45,920 bases of DNA from Prevotellaceae bacterium UBA4336 (GCA_002394305.1 DGTM01000007.1:1-45920); one strand, 5' to 3'. Positions 23,201-32,634 are shown, numbered from the stretch's first letter. The notes: a model not told the origin generated them from the sequence alone. Numbers and translations: made by a program.

Positions 23201-24805
23201 AGAAGCAATCATCTTTGTGCGGATGATATCCTTTGCGGTGGTCAGAGCGGCGAGCACTTCTGCACGCAGAGCATTGTTCTCAGCCACGAGGACGTCGTGG
23301 TTCTTGATAATCTCAAAGTCCTTGATGAGCTGTTCAGCCTCATCTTCGGGAACGAACTCGAGATACCATTCGCTGGTGTTCTTGTCGGTTGTACGATTGG
23401 CGTCCCAAGTCCTCATCCAGAAGCCCATTTCCTGCTCTGTGCCAGTGTCTACACCATAGTTGCCCCAAGGAGATGTCTCGTCGGTGACGGAGCTGTGACT
23501 GTTCTGATGGAAATAAGAGCTGCCACCGGCTCTTGGGTTCTGAGTAAGGCGGATGCAGACGATGTCGCGGTCGTCGCCAATGCCGTCGGGCTCAACGTAG
23601 TCAAGGCCTGCATAGTCGAACATGATGTAGCTTGCCTGTGCGACATCGGCTGTCGTGGTGAGCTTGCCAAGGGTCTTGGAAGCCAAGCTGATGTATGTAC
23701 CCATGCCGGCATTCTGAATCATGATGCTGTCGCCGGTCTCGCTCTTGGTAAGTTTCCAGATGAAGTTCGCTCTTTCTCTGTCGAGTGTGCTGTAGACAAC
23801 CTTGTTCAGGTGGTCCTTGCTGAAGGAAGCAGCCATAGCCTTGTCGACGAAGCCGCTCTCGTCATAAGTTGACTTGTAGCGGTTGTGGGCAAGGATGCGG
23901 TAGTAACCATTCTGCGGCATTACGTAGGGTACCTCGCTGTCCAGGATTGCCTGATACAGGGAGTCAACCTCGGCCTTCATGCTGTTTGCCTCGTCCAATG
24001 TGGGGCAGGCATCCGGATCGGCTTCATTGTCGTAGTCGGGACTATTAATAATCTCGAGAATTGCGTTGACCCTGCCCATCAGTTCCATGAACTTCTTCCA
24101 TGAATCGTAGTCGGAACGCTGTCCGAACTCTGTACCCATGTTCATTACTGTGCCCTGTTCGTCGTCATAGTAATAGTCCATGTAGGTGTTGAACAGGGAA
24201 TTGAGGATTATCTTAACCTGCGAGAAATCGGAAGGCAATTCGAATGACCACACATAGGCTGCATCGTAGGAGTAGCAGGGAGTGAGGTCGAATTCGCCAA
24301 TCTCATAGGTCCAGAATGCACGGCCTGCGTCTGCCCAGCTGCTTTCACCATAGGCGGTGTTGCAGGAACGGATGGCAATCTTGCCCTCTTCGTTCATGAA
24401 GGGCACCTGTCTCTCCCAGTCGTTACGGTTGTTGCCGTTGGTCAAGGCGAAAGTTCCGTTTTCAGGGTTAAGTACGGCCTTGCTGTTACTCAGATTCGTA
24501 TTGGTGAAGTGATAGCCTGTTCCCGGGTCAATATTGAGACCATCGCTATAGAGTGCGCCGCCGGTGCTCTTTGAAATGCTGAACAGCAAATCCTCGCGGT
24601 CAGCATTGTCGGTCAACGTGCCATCGGTTGCGATGTAGTACTTGATGCCGTTCACTTCGGTGGTAATGTGGTAGGTACCTTCCTTGAACGCTGCCATTGC
24701 ACGATCGTAATCGGATTTTGGAGGGTCGGCTGCAAAAGCACGACTCGGCAAAATCATTGTTGCTATTGGAGTCAATAACAACAAGAATAAGTAAAGTTTC
24801 CTCAT
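20291..24805 (-). CDS. Large secreted protein with two discoidin (F5/8 type C) domains
   Basis: Length 1504 residues, signal peptide through about residue 26. Residues 40-190 form a domain also found at the N-terminus of the 1265-residue protein at 28837 (shared DWERQ, AIRSCN, SSW.DA.R..WT, CYSY.A.Y.W.FE). A beta-trefoil-like stretch lies at about 300-500. Discoidin domain 1 is at about 535-690 (NLIDNNTSTFWHTSWHS, HASEIQFY) and domain 2 at about 963-1122 (LIDNNTNTYWHSDYSK, HASEFQVYPV). Helical FIVAR-like segments lie between them. It ends with a variant tail (VYSMDGKLL...GMYILNGVKV). Such proteins bind glycans or surface polymers; no catalytic domain was seen. It has its own promoter and terminator and lies between the CotH and peptidase genes. 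Confidence 0.75.
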   Translation of the reverse strand: MRKLYLFLLLLTPIATMILPSRAFAADPPKSDYDRAMAAFKEGTYHITTEVNGIKYYIATDGTLTDNADREDLLFSISKSTGGALYSDGLNIDPGTGYHFTNTNLSNSKAVLNPENGTFALTNGNNRNDWERQVPFMNEEGKIAIRSCNTAYGESSWADAGRAFWTYEIGEFDLTPCYSYDAAYVWSFELPSDFSQVKIILNSLFNTYMDYYYDDEQGTVMNMGTEFGQRSDYDSWKKFMELMGRVNAILEIINSPDYDNEADPDACPTLDEANSMKAEVDSLYQAILDSEVPYVMPQNGYYRILAHNRYKSTYDESGFVDKAMAASFSKDHLNKVVYSTLDRERANFIWKLTKSETGDSIMIQNAGMGTYISLASKTLGKLTTTADVAQASYIMFDYAGLDYVEPDGIGDDRDIVCIRLTQNPRAGGSSYFHQNSHSSVTDETSPWGNYGVDTGTEQEMGFWMRTWDANRTTDKNTSEWYLEFVPEDEAEQLIKDFEIIKNHDVLVAENNALRAEVLAALTTAKDIIRTKMIASADQLSSPNSDPSEGANLGNLIDNNTSTFWHTSWHSENQEPQMSYGEGSYHYLQISGMEGLTGDCEFYFNEREGADNDRPTQIVVMGSNDPEAADEEWQEVLVWDLPHTGKGEANTLAFNMETGYAYLRVFATQVNSNFRTFWHASEIQFYTVRENPNSQYAALGEIAENLESVYNDNCAVADEDITLEIYEALLNAYKTFLAAMVDPAELRAALAAYADATKGVVEGKEPGQWKDTQVASQFEELYAEIEAYDKAGRYTAAQNHKYAVMLKAMSKSVMEGANGVSTDKWYRIMFPTEEMYDAYNFSKDGGDNCGDLAPDDQKTMWGTFVSAAKLESEEVTDYDDEGNEVTKTNSWIEAIGGEDLRESDRLFFVNEDDIEDKSASMFRFVETKSDDSSVTPLFTDVKDNMLMALDLSTTYTQGEPLITEAAQLSSNASYPGNDGGKLEEGVLIDNNTNTYWHSDYSKTYNAVPYLQVALNEPVSGMIQVYVARRNTGNGHVVRMYVQGSNDAETWTNVGYVELPYVNATTPVTSQPIDLGGSFSHLRFTMTQRYGTDGGSNIEFDPFAENLTGDDYNTKYTYFHASEFQVYPVTADSELSASAKALQDAYSTANKVVLKDATAEDLATASQAYKAYQSEFNAKEGKAVLPNGKEKVDPVYALQNKATGLFVMVNGTGNQNNVYLKTVPTLVGYKALGYQRSLLSAKTVEGVSCNNLHGGESNRRLCTWSSTEPTTNSGLVIREAEEEYAAPAEFSFYRDIKPGRINAWCASVTLTPEGEGTAYTPLGYYFDDDNVQFLALKKIEVIPAGEPAFYIYEDTTYYDSEAEDAEPMKFTMPANEELVLKGDTINGVIGSLVNHTLPAHEIYFSGNHAVCIGTTGYYLSGPCVAVDMVSCPEVDSAGDYDFSICLGEAADKADGIDVAKTIEKVSQRGNVYSMDGKLLRTGATLNSLKSLGKGMYILNGVKVAVK

Positions 24806-24898
24806 TGCTTTAATGTTTTTAAGGTTAGTATAATAGTTTTATTTAATAATGTTAGTCGTTAGCTATGGGAAGCCGGTGTGTTTGTGTGTTTTTCTACG

Positions 24899-24906
24899 CA
24901 AAGTTA
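24899..24906 (-). promoter_or_regulatory. Promoter of the double-discoidin gene
   Basis: Minus-strand TAACTTTG, 93 bases before the start codon, in the 198-base gap after the CotH gene. Apart from a small AGTGTT/AACACT hairpin (24960-24974), nothing else is evident in this gap. Confidence 0.6.
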
Positions 24907-25003
24907 TATTTTATGTGCGAACTTCCTTACATCGACACAACAAAATTTTCTTTATTTTAAGTGTTTTTAACACTGCGGCACGCCATTTGGCCTGTTCCAC
25001 TGC

Positions 25004-28000
25004 TCACTTTATCAAAATTTTGCAGCCGTTGACGATGTAAAGACCATGTGCAGGGCGGTTGACACGACGCCCTGCAAGGTCGTAGATGGCGATGCCCTTT
25101 TCTACGGTCTCCTTGAGCGAGGCGATGCCATCTATTTGGCCTTCGAAGATGCGGAACGTGGAACCGTCATCGGTAAGGCTTCTCGGGTCAGTCCAGAACT
25201 TCAGGGGGCCGTTGGTGCCGCCGAACTGATTGATGCATGTATTGTCCGTCCCGGGCAGACGGAGGACGAAGCCATCGCTGTTGGGAATCAAGTCCCAGAC
25301 GAAGTCGCCCGCCCGCATAACGGCATAGTCACCTTCGTAGGAGAGTGTCTCTTCGAAGCCGCTGCTGTAGTTATAGACCTTCACCTGATAGGGATTGCCG
25401 CCGAAGGCCCAGTAGTAGCCTTCGTCGTAGATGAGGGTCTCCTCGTCGACGATGGCCGGATAGTAAGGTTCCGTGGCCTGCTTGCCGACGTGATACTGGC
25501 TGCGGATGGTCATGTTGTACCAGCTGGCATCATCGGGTGACGTGGAGAAGTCGAAGGGCCCTTGCCATTCCACCTCATAGTCGATGGTCATGTCTCCCGT
25601 GACGAAGTATGGCATATTCATGGGCTCGATGAGTTTGACGAAGTTATTGTCCCACCTGCCGGAAGGTGCAGGCAGCTCGGCGCCCTTGGGCATCTTACGT
25701 GTCTCGGAGCCAATCACATCACCGTTCCAAAGGTAGCGGTAGGTGACGGCATACATGGATTGTGTAGCCATTTCCAGCGCTTCCGTGGGGTCGAACTCGC
25801 CCACTTCGGTTATCTTCCAGCGGTCGCCGTCGTCGGGCGTGCTATAGTTGTTGATGACAATTGTGTTGCCGTTGTTATTGAACCACTGGATGTTTCCGTT
25901 TTCGGTGAGGGTGCTCATCATATAGAGGTACTCGCCGTTGGGGTACGACGTGTCGAAATAGATGGGCGACCCGAGTGTAGCCACCCATTCGCCGTTCAGG
26001 ACATTGCCGGTCCTCAGGTACTTCTTTATGGAGGGGCTGTAGAGATAGTTGTTGCCGTCGATGTTAATGATGGCAAACTGCTTCTCGTAGTCATAGACCG
26101 TCCACCAGGCACTCTGTCCTGCTTCCAGTCCCTTGCAGTCGTAGGAGAGTATCAGGTCGCCGCGCTTACAGGTGATGGTGTAGAGTTTGTTGTTGGCAAA
26201 TTCGACGGGCTCCACGGGGTCGGGCGTGACGGGACGCACACCGTTGACGATGTCTGCGTAGATTTTCTTCGAACGGATGCTCAGCCATTCGGCTGCCGAC
26301 TTAGCCTGCTGCGCATAGTCGGTGTTGTCGTTCCACACCGTCCGGTTGGCGATGAAGGAGTTCTTGGCAAAGTCGTAGTAGTCCTGACAGTACTCGACGA
26401 GTTCCTGCAGGTCGTTGTCCATGAATTGTTTCCACAGCTGTTGGTACACATCGCTGAGGGGCTCGTACTTGAAGCGGAGGTCCTGGATGAACTGTACGGC
26501 ATTCATCGAGGGCATGTCCTTCCAGTAGTTGCTTTCGGCCTCTCTGATGAAGTAGTTCCTGTTCTTCTCGTAGCCGAAGCACCAGTCGAGGTCCCAAACG
26601 GGTCCGAACACGTACTTGCAGGTGTCCTCGGCAAAGTTCTCGCGGTAGCAGAAGGTGCTCTTCGGGTGGAAGAACTCATAGTTGAGCGTGAGCTCGTCGA
26701 CCATCATGAAGCGTACAAGCTGCTCGATGTCGACATATTGCGAGATGTCCTTTCCGCGATAGAGGGCAGCCATGAAGTTGTTGAAGCTCGTTTGGACGGT
26801 CTCCAGCGTCAGCGTGGTCGTGCCTTCGCTGAAGACAGGTTCCTTGATGTTGATGGGCAGGTTGTAGGGCGTGGAGCGGAACTTCTGACCGGTGGGCTCG
26901 TCGTAGTAGGAGTCGAGCTCGAGCAGTGCGGCAGCACTCTCGTCGGCGAGGTCGACACTGTTGTTCGAGAATCCTACCTTCTCCGTAAGGTTATAGCTGC
27001 CGCGGTATTCGCCGTTGAGGTAGAGGTCGACGGGCACGATGTGGTTGGCGGCGCTGGCTCCCATGAGGTTGGCAGCCTTCATGCCGATGGCGTTCGACAT
27101 CATCGAGCCTGTCTGGTAGTTGGAGAGCAGCACCCACGACTTGCCCTTCGTCATGCCCAGCGGTTTCACCTTCTCGGCAAACTTCAGGCGATAGGGCTTC
27201 TTGGGCCAGCTCCAGCTGCTGTTTCCCCTGCCCTTAATCTGCACCTGTGTGGTCTCCATCGAGGGGAAGATGCCGTGGCCGTCGATGGTGATTTCCGCAT
27301 TCTTGTAGTAGTCCTTGCTCGTGATGGCCTGACCGTCCTCGGTGTTGATGTAGATGGTGGGCACCTGAGCCTTATCCGTCAGCCAGTCCACATGGACACG
27401 CACGTAGCGACCGTAGGGGTGCATGAAGTATTTGTTGTCGGGCTCGGCGGTCAGAATCCGGTAACCCTTCCGGCTGACGAGGTAATAGATGTCCCTATCG
27501 AAGCGCAGGCGGGAGCTCTTGCTCTCCTGGAGCACCTCGTCGACGTAGACCTGCACCTGCTCGTCGGCCACCTGGAACGAGGGCGTCAGCCGCTTGCCGA
27601 TGGCCGCGAGCGTCACGAAGACCGTGTCGCCCACCATCTCGCCAAGGGCGTCGATGAAGAGCTGGTCGTTGAACTTGTTGTTGAACTTGAAGGAGTCGAA
27701 GGTCGGCAGGTCCGCGGGTCTCGTCTGACTCACGGAGTCCACCTCGGCCAGGTCGTAGGTGTAGGTCTCTCCGATGTTGGTCTGGATGGTCAGCTTGCCG
27801 TCGGCCTCCGTATAGCCCGTCACGAACTTCTGCGGATAGGCCTCCACTCTGCCGTCGGAGAGGAAGACGTGCAAGGCCTCGGGGAAGGAAGGCATGGCAT
27901 CGGGTTCCGGTTCGGGCACAGGTGTGTCGCCAGCGCGGTGGAAGACGTATCGCTCGTTGTCCGAATTGCCGTTGCTGCCCTTGTAGGTCCCCACCATGTT

Positions 28001-28450
28001 CGTCCCTGCCCGCAGGTTCCAGTAGTAATCGGTGTCGAGGGCGCTCTGCACGCTGCATGCGCCGTCCGTCCCTGCGACGATGTTCCAGTATTCCGAATAG
28101 TCGCCATGCGAGTCGTTGTCCAGCGTCATGTACTTATAGTACTGGTCCTGGCGGTCGTACGTGAACAGGAGCAGCTGGCCCGATGCCTGGTTGCGGATGG
28201 TGCAGCCCTGGTCGGTGTTCGTCACCACCCAGTAGCCGTCCTCCGTCATCTTCTGTCCGTCCGTGACGTAGTAGATGTAGGCATCCACGCCGTGGTAGGC
28301 CCCAAGGCCGAGATAGCCGTCCTGACGGGAGCAGGAGATGTAGTAGACACCGTCCTCTATGGCACTCTGGGCAAGGACATGCAGCGGGAAGCACCCCCAG
28401 AGGCATGCAAAGACAGATATAAAAAGAGAGGTTAGAAAGCGCTTTTTCAT
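25004..28450 (-). CDS. Secreted CotH-family protein kinase-like protein with lectin-like modules
   Basis: ATG at 28450 (1148 residues, MKKRFLTSLFISVFACLWGC...LAQS) is chosen because it starts the signal peptide; the earlier in-frame start adds 12 residues without one. A beta-trefoil-like domain is at about 30-175 (EDGVYYISCSRQDGYLGLGA). The CotH region spans about 330-735: QIKGRGNSSWSWPKKPYRLK, YLNGEYRGSYNLTEKVGF and the catalytic-type PVWDLDWCFGYEKN. CotH proteins are atypical kinases that phosphorylate secreted proteins. From about 748 to 1100 is a module shared with the 1265-residue neighbour (INNYSTPDDGDRW, EWQGPFDFS, INQFGGTNGPLKFW). It ends AIYDLAGRRVNRPAHGLYIV plus NGCKI. Divergent from the 1265-residue gene. 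Kinase activity is inferred from the family. Confidence 0.85.
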   Translation of the reverse strand: MKKRFLTSLFISVFACLWGCFPLHVLAQSAIEDGVYYISCSRQDGYLGLGAYHGVDAYIYYVTDGQKMTEDGYWVVTNTDQGCTIRNQASGQLLLFTYDRQDQYYKYMTLDNDSHGDYSEYWNIVAGTDGACSVQSALDTDYYWNLRAGTNMVGTYKGSNGNSDNERYVFHRAGDTPVPEPEPDAMPSFPEALHVFLSDGRVEAYPQKFVTGYTEADGKLTIQTNIGETYTYDLAEVDSVSQTRPADLPTFDSFKFNNKFNDQLFIDALGEMVGDTVFVTLAAIGKRLTPSFQVADEQVQVYVDEVLQESKSSRLRFDRDIYYLVSRKGYRILTAEPDNKYFMHPYGRYVRVHVDWLTDKAQVPTIYINTEDGQAITSKDYYKNAEITIDGHGIFPSMETTQVQIKGRGNSSWSWPKKPYRLKFAEKVKPLGMTKGKSWVLLSNYQTGSMMSNAIGMKAANLMGASAANHIVPVDLYLNGEYRGSYNLTEKVGFSNNSVDLADESAAALLELDSYYDEPTGQKFRSTPYNLPINIKEPVFSEGTTTLTLETVQTSFNNFMAALYRGKDISQYVDIEQLVRFMMVDELTLNYEFFHPKSTFCYRENFAEDTCKYVFGPVWDLDWCFGYEKNRNYFIREAESNYWKDMPSMNAVQFIQDLRFKYEPLSDVYQQLWKQFMDNDLQELVEYCQDYYDFAKNSFIANRTVWNDNTDYAQQAKSAAEWLSIRSKKIYADIVNGVRPVTPDPVEPVEFANNKLYTITCKRGDLILSYDCKGLEAGQSAWWTVYDYEKQFAIINIDGNNYLYSPSIKKYLRTGNVLNGEWVATLGSPIYFDTSYPNGEYLYMMSTLTENGNIQWFNNNGNTIVINNYSTPDDGDRWKITEVGEFDPTEALEMATQSMYAVTYRYLWNGDVIGSETRKMPKGAELPAPSGRWDNNFVKLIEPMNMPYFVTGDMTIDYEVEWQGPFDFSTSPDDASWYNMTIRSQYHVGKQATEPYYPAIVDEETLIYDEGYYWAFGGNPYQVKVYNYSSGFEETLSYEGDYAVMRAGDFVWDLIPNSDGFVLRLPGTDNTCINQFGGTNGPLKFWTDPRSLTDDGSTFRIFEGQIDGIASLKETVEKGIAIYDLAGRRVNRPAHGLYIVNGCKILIK

Positions 28451-28473
28451 GTTGGTTTTTAGGTTAATCGCCG

Positions 28474-28481
28474 CAAAGATA
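28474..28481 (-). promoter_or_regulatory. Promoter of the CotH gene
   Basis: Minus-strand TATCTTTG, 23 bases before the start codon; one of two divergent promoters flanking 22-bp array III. Confidence 0.65.
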
Positions 28482-28538
28482 CACAAAATTTGTGAAATAA
28501 GACAAGCGAGGCATAAATATTTTTCCCTTCCGCAAGTG

Positions 28539-28670
28539 AAAACACACCGTGCGCCTATCTCGGAAGAGCCTAGCTCTTATTTCCGAAGAGCCTAGCTCTT
28601 ATCTCGGAAGAGCCTAACGCTTTTTTCGGAAGAGCCTAACGCTTCCGAACGGCACCCAGTACGCCTTTGG
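28539..28670. repeat. 22-bp palindromic repeat array III (6 units)
   Basis: Units start at 28539, 28561, 28583, 28605, 28627 and 28649. The middle four read (C)CGAAGAGCCTAGCTCTTAT and relatives; two of them have CCTAACGCTT in place of CCTAGCTCTT. The outer units are divergent (CACACCGTGCGCC, GGCACCCAGTACGCC). This is the reverse complement of the motif in arrays I and IV. It sits between the divergent CotH and 1265-residue genes, between their promoters. Confidence 0.85.
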
Positions 28671-28735
28671 GGGAAGGTCCACAGGCTGTAAGACCATATT
28701 TTTCGGCAAACAAACACAAAAAAAACAGGGAAATG

Positions 28736-28766
28736 TTTGCTATCTAATAAATAATGTGTAAATTTG
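28736..28766 (+). promoter_or_regulatory. Promoter of the 1265-residue protein gene
   Basis: TTTG (28736-28739), 19 bases, then TAAATTTG (28759-28766): a complete -33/-7 pair. The leader is about 65 bases. Confidence 0.75.
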
Positions 28767-28836
28767 CAAGGCGAAATAACATGAAAACCACAATACAAAC
28801 AAACACTTTTTTTACTAACCTTAAACATTAACTAAC

Positions 28837-31800
28837 ATGAGAAAAATCAAATTTCTATTGGCCGCCGCGCTATCAATGATAGCATGGACAGGCACGATGG
28901 CACAGACGCAGCACAACGCTGAAAATTACGAAGCTGCGAAGACTGCCATCACCGAGGGTACCTACCGCATCAAGACTACCGTGAGCGGTACCGACTACTA
29001 TGTCACCACAAGTGGCACACTGACAAGTAACTTAGCAGGGGCTGGGTACTTCGATATCTCCCAGACCTCTGGCGGGTACTTCGGAACAGGCTTCCGCATT
29101 AACGGCGCATCAGGCAGATTCACTAATCCCCCATTGAGTAACAGTCTGGCAAACCTGAAGCCCGGAAACTTTGCCACTTCTTCAAACGATCGCGCTGATT
29201 GGGAGAGGCAGATTCTCTACAAGAACGGCGACGGCAAGTACGCCATCCGTTCCTGCAACTGCCAAGACGGCACCAGCAGTTGGAACGATGCAGCCAGAAC
29301 GCACTGGACAACGTATCTTGTAGGCGACGTCGTTACACCCTGCTATTCTTATACTGCGGAATACATCTGGGACTTCGAAGGTCCCCTGACAGCTGTCAAT
29401 GTCACCTACAAGCTCGTTGAAGCCGATGGCAGCACAGAGGTTAGCACAACTACCGTAAAGCAAGAAGCTAATAGTGCAGTCATCAGTCCTCTGCCTGGCA
29501 CAGGTATCAACTACAATGGTTTCTTCCACGAGAAGTTCTACTATGACTACACTGTTACCGGCACAATCGGCGACACCGATTGCACCATCACCATCACCCG
29601 CACAGAAAAGGCTGGTGTCGTAAAGGCCCTGACTGACCTGAGCAACAACAAGGCATACAACATTGGCTGCGACCGCGGCGCCATGATTGCCTACGACGGG
29701 AAAATGGTAAACACGGCTTTGAACAATGCTGAAGTCAACGCACAGCCTTATGGCAAGTTTGCCCTCCTCAACTACGAAGGCAACTACTACATCTTCAGCA
29801 TCGACGAGAACAAGTTCGTCAAGAACGATGCCAGTGTGGCACTTGACCTGACAACCGTAGGCTTCAGCACAGAAGACGCTATGGTGATGACACCACAGAC
29901 AGCACCCTACTTCCTGTGGCACTTCAATGCAACAGATAAATATCTCAACACGAACGGTAACACTCCTTTGGGATATGTCATCAACAATTACAGCACACCC
30001 GACCCAGGTAACCTGTATTACATGGTAGAGGCAGGTGACTTCGACCCGACAGCTGCCTTGGCAGAACTGGAAGCTTACTTCCATCCCTCATATTTTGTGA
30101 CCTACGTTGTGAAGGATGAGCTGGGCAACACCATCTTCACCTCTGAGCCGCAACCAACAAAGCTTGGTGCCAAAATCACCACCCTGCTTGATGAGTTCAA
30201 GCGTCCCTACTACACCTACAATGACGTGGATGTTACCATCAGCCAGGAGAACACTACCGTTGAGTTCACCGCAACGTGGAATGGTCCGTTCAAGCTATCC
30301 AAAGACTTTGCCAATGCACAGTGGCAGAACATGGCTATGCGCGGCACTTGGTATGTGACGAGCGCCATCAAGGACGGCGACGGTGCATACAAGACACAGA
30401 ACGCCAACACAATGGGTCTCGTTGAAGATTCCTACCAGTGGGCATTCCTTGGCAACGGCTACGATGGCTTCAAGGTTATCAACAAGGCTGAAGGTGAAGG
30501 CAAGAGCTTCGCCTATGGAGACGTAGCCAGCCTGAACAGTGGCAGTATTCCTACCATAATGGATGACTCAGAAGGCAATCATTTATGGAAGATTGTTGCC
30601 AGCACCAATACAACTGTTCCTGCTAACTCATTCTGTCTGGGTGTTCCCGGCACTGACCTCTACATCAACCAGTATGGTGGCGCAGGCGGTTCTCTGAAGT
30701 TCTGGAACACCACCAGCAATATTGGCGACGCTGGTTCTGCATTCACTATATTCGACGTTCCCAGCAACTTCGCATCCTACCTTGTCGATGAAGGAATTGC
30801 CGATGAATACGAGGCTGCATACGCCGCTACTGGCTACTTCGCACTCACCGATGCTGCAAAGGCTACCCTCGGTTGGGATCCCGCCTACAAGACAGACTGC
30901 CCCTTCAATACATACAAGAGTCTGAAGGAGAATCTAGCTGCAACAAAGGCTGACCTTAGCAACTTCGTTCTTCCCGAGACTGGTTTCTACACCTTGAAGA
31001 ACAAGAACTATGGTACCTACATGGGCATTGATCCCAGCGACGCCAATATGTATGGCAACTATGCCGCAGCTAATCTGCCCAAGCATATTGTGAAGCTGAC
31101 CAAGAATGCCGACAACACCTACACCATCGGTCTGATGGGCAAGTACGCTCCTGCCACCGTGGCTCAGAGCAAACAAGTTACAGCAACCACCGAAGCCGGC
31201 ACATACACCGTTGTCATCCCCGCCATCGGCTATGCTGCATTCCAGGCTGACACAGAAAACAACATGTCTGTCCTGCACTGCGCAGGTGGTGGTTCTATCG
31301 TAGGTTGGGAAACTGCCGCAGCTGCCTCTCAGTGGCAAGTAGCTGACGCAGAAAGCATCCAGCTCGCCATTGGCGAGACTGGCTATGCAACCGCTTACCT
31401 GCCCTTCCCCGCAACACCAGCAGGTGTTTACACTCCCGAATTTCCCAAAGCTCTTGGCACTTGGACATTCGACGATCCTTCAGACCTCACCGCAGGCACT
31501 GGCACAGCAACACTCGAAATGTGGGGCACTGACGTGACCGCCATCGATGGTCCCGATGCAAGCAATGGTGCCGTAAGCGCTCCTGTGGGCGGCGGCTTCT
31601 TGCTGGACACACATCTCAGCGAAGTATCGAGTGCTTATACATTCATGTTCGATGTTTCCTTCCCCGACGTCAGCGACTACAACTGCCTCTTCCAGAATGA
31701 TGTCAACTTCGACAGCGAAAAAGACGGTAGCTTCTTCATCAAGAACGGACAGGTTGGCTTCAACTCTGCAGGCCTTGGCTACAATAGCACAATCAACACC

Positions 31801-32634
31801 AACACATGGTACCGCATCGTCATCGTTATGAACGACAGCCGCTGCACACTCTATGTGGATGGCAAACAAGTTGGCGCTTCGGCTGGCCAGGATGTGAGAG
31901 CTTGGGCTATGAAAGACACCAAGAATTTCCTGCTGTTCGTCGACAACGACGGCGAAGAGAAGGTGACCAATACATCTGAGGTTCGCTTCTGGGACGTTGC
32001 ACTGACAGCCGGACAAGTTGAAATGCTTGGTGGCGTAGGCCATGTACCCAGCCCCAAGACTTCTGACCTGAAAGTCTACACCGCTTCACTCGAAACCAAC
32101 GAAAGAGGCAACTTCTTCCTGGGCATGAACGAGCTGGAAGGCACCATTCCCGAGGCTACGCCCGTCATCCTCAAGGCTACTCCCGACACCTACGTATTCA
32201 ATATCGGCGAAGGGGAAGAGGTTGTGCCCGAAGGTGCCCTGAAGCTCAATGAGACAGAAGTAGACGCAAGCAATGCCCTCGTCAAGGGATATGCTGCACC
32301 CCTGGAAGAGAACGTGCTGAAGGGCACATTCGAACCCATCGAAGCTGCCGGCAAATATGTTCTTGCCAAGCCCACAGCAGAAGAACCCGTCGGCTTCTAC
32401 CTGGCTGAGACAGGAAAGATTGCCGCAGGCAAGGCATACCTCGAGCTTGATTCCAGCGTTGACGTGAAGGCCCTCTACTTCGACTTCGGCGGTGAAGCCA
32501 CCGGTATGAGTGAAGAGTTAAGAATGAAGAATGAAGAATCAAAGGGCGAGGAAATATACAACCTCGCAGGCCAGCGCCTGAACAAGGCTCAGAAGGGCAT
32601 CAACATCGTGAACGGCAAGAAGATTCTCTTCTAA
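28837..32634 (+). CDS. Large secreted multidomain protein (lectin-like and LamG-like modules)
   Basis: Length 1265 residues, signal peptide MRKIKFLLAAALSMIAWTGT. In order: an N-terminal domain (about 35-185) shared with the 1504-residue protein at 20291; a module (about 263-641) shared with the C-terminal part of the CotH protein; a beta-trefoil-like stretch (about 690-850); a LamG-like domain (about 871-1068, LGTWTFDDPSDLTAGTGTAT) closely like the two in the phosphoesterase at 33886; a beta domain common before such tails; and the tail IYNLAGQRLNKAQKGINIVN plus GKKILF. Just before the tail, EELRMKNEES is encoded by a heptamer repeat tract. No catalytic domain was recognised. Likely a surface or secreted binding protein; function unknown. 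Confidence 0.75.
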   Translation: MRKIKFLLAAALSMIAWTGTMAQTQHNAENYEAAKTAITEGTYRIKTTVSGTDYYVTTSGTLTSNLAGAGYFDISQTSGGYFGTGFRINGASGRFTNPPLSNSLANLKPGNFATSSNDRADWERQILYKNGDGKYAIRSCNCQDGTSSWNDAARTHWTTYLVGDVVTPCYSYTAEYIWDFEGPLTAVNVTYKLVEADGSTEVSTTTVKQEANSAVISPLPGTGINYNGFFHEKFYYDYTVTGTIGDTDCTITITRTEKAGVVKALTDLSNNKAYNIGCDRGAMIAYDGKMVNTALNNAEVNAQPYGKFALLNYEGNYYIFSIDENKFVKNDASVALDLTTVGFSTEDAMVMTPQTAPYFLWHFNATDKYLNTNGNTPLGYVINNYSTPDPGNLYYMVEAGDFDPTAALAELEAYFHPSYFVTYVVKDELGNTIFTSEPQPTKLGAKITTLLDEFKRPYYTYNDVDVTISQENTTVEFTATWNGPFKLSKDFANAQWQNMAMRGTWYVTSAIKDGDGAYKTQNANTMGLVEDSYQWAFLGNGYDGFKVINKAEGEGKSFAYGDVASLNSGSIPTIMDDSEGNHLWKIVASTNTTVPANSFCLGVPGTDLYINQYGGAGGSLKFWNTTSNIGDAGSAFTIFDVPSNFASYLVDEGIADEYEAAYAATGYFALTDAAKATLGWDPAYKTDCPFNTYKSLKENLAATKADLSNFVLPETGFYTLKNKNYGTYMGIDPSDANMYGNYAAANLPKHIVKLTKNADNTYTIGLMGKYAPATVAQSKQVTATTEAGTYTVVIPAIGYAAFQADTENNMSVLHCAGGGSIVGWETAAAASQWQVADAESIQLAIGETGYATAYLPFPATPAGVYTPEFPKALGTWTFDDPSDLTAGTGTATLEMWGTDVTAIDGPDASNGAVSAPVGGGFLLDTHLSEVSSAYTFMFDVSFPDVSDYNCLFQNDVNFDSEKDGSFFIKNGQVGFNSAGLGYNSTINTNTWYRIVIVMNDSRCTLYVDGKQVGASAGQDVRAWAMKDTKNFLLFVDNDGEEKVTNTSEVRFWDVALTAGQVEMLGGVGHVPSPKTSDLKVYTASLETNERGNFFLGMNELEGTIPEATPVILKATPDTYVFNIGEGEEVVPEGALKLNETEVDASNALVKGYAAPLEENVLKGTFEPIEAAGKYVLAKPTAEEPVGFYLAETGKIAAGKAYLELDSSVDVKALYFDFGGEATGMSEELRMKNEESKGEEIYNLAGQRLNKAQKGINIVNGKKILF
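32511..32538. repeat. Heptamer tandem repeat E (TGAAGAA type) inside a gene
   Basis: Units TGAAGAG, TTAAGAA, TGAAGAA and TGAAGAA followed by TCAAAGG. The two units whose first triplet falls in the reading frame (32518 and 32539) read TTA and TCA rather than TGA. Confidence 0.85.
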
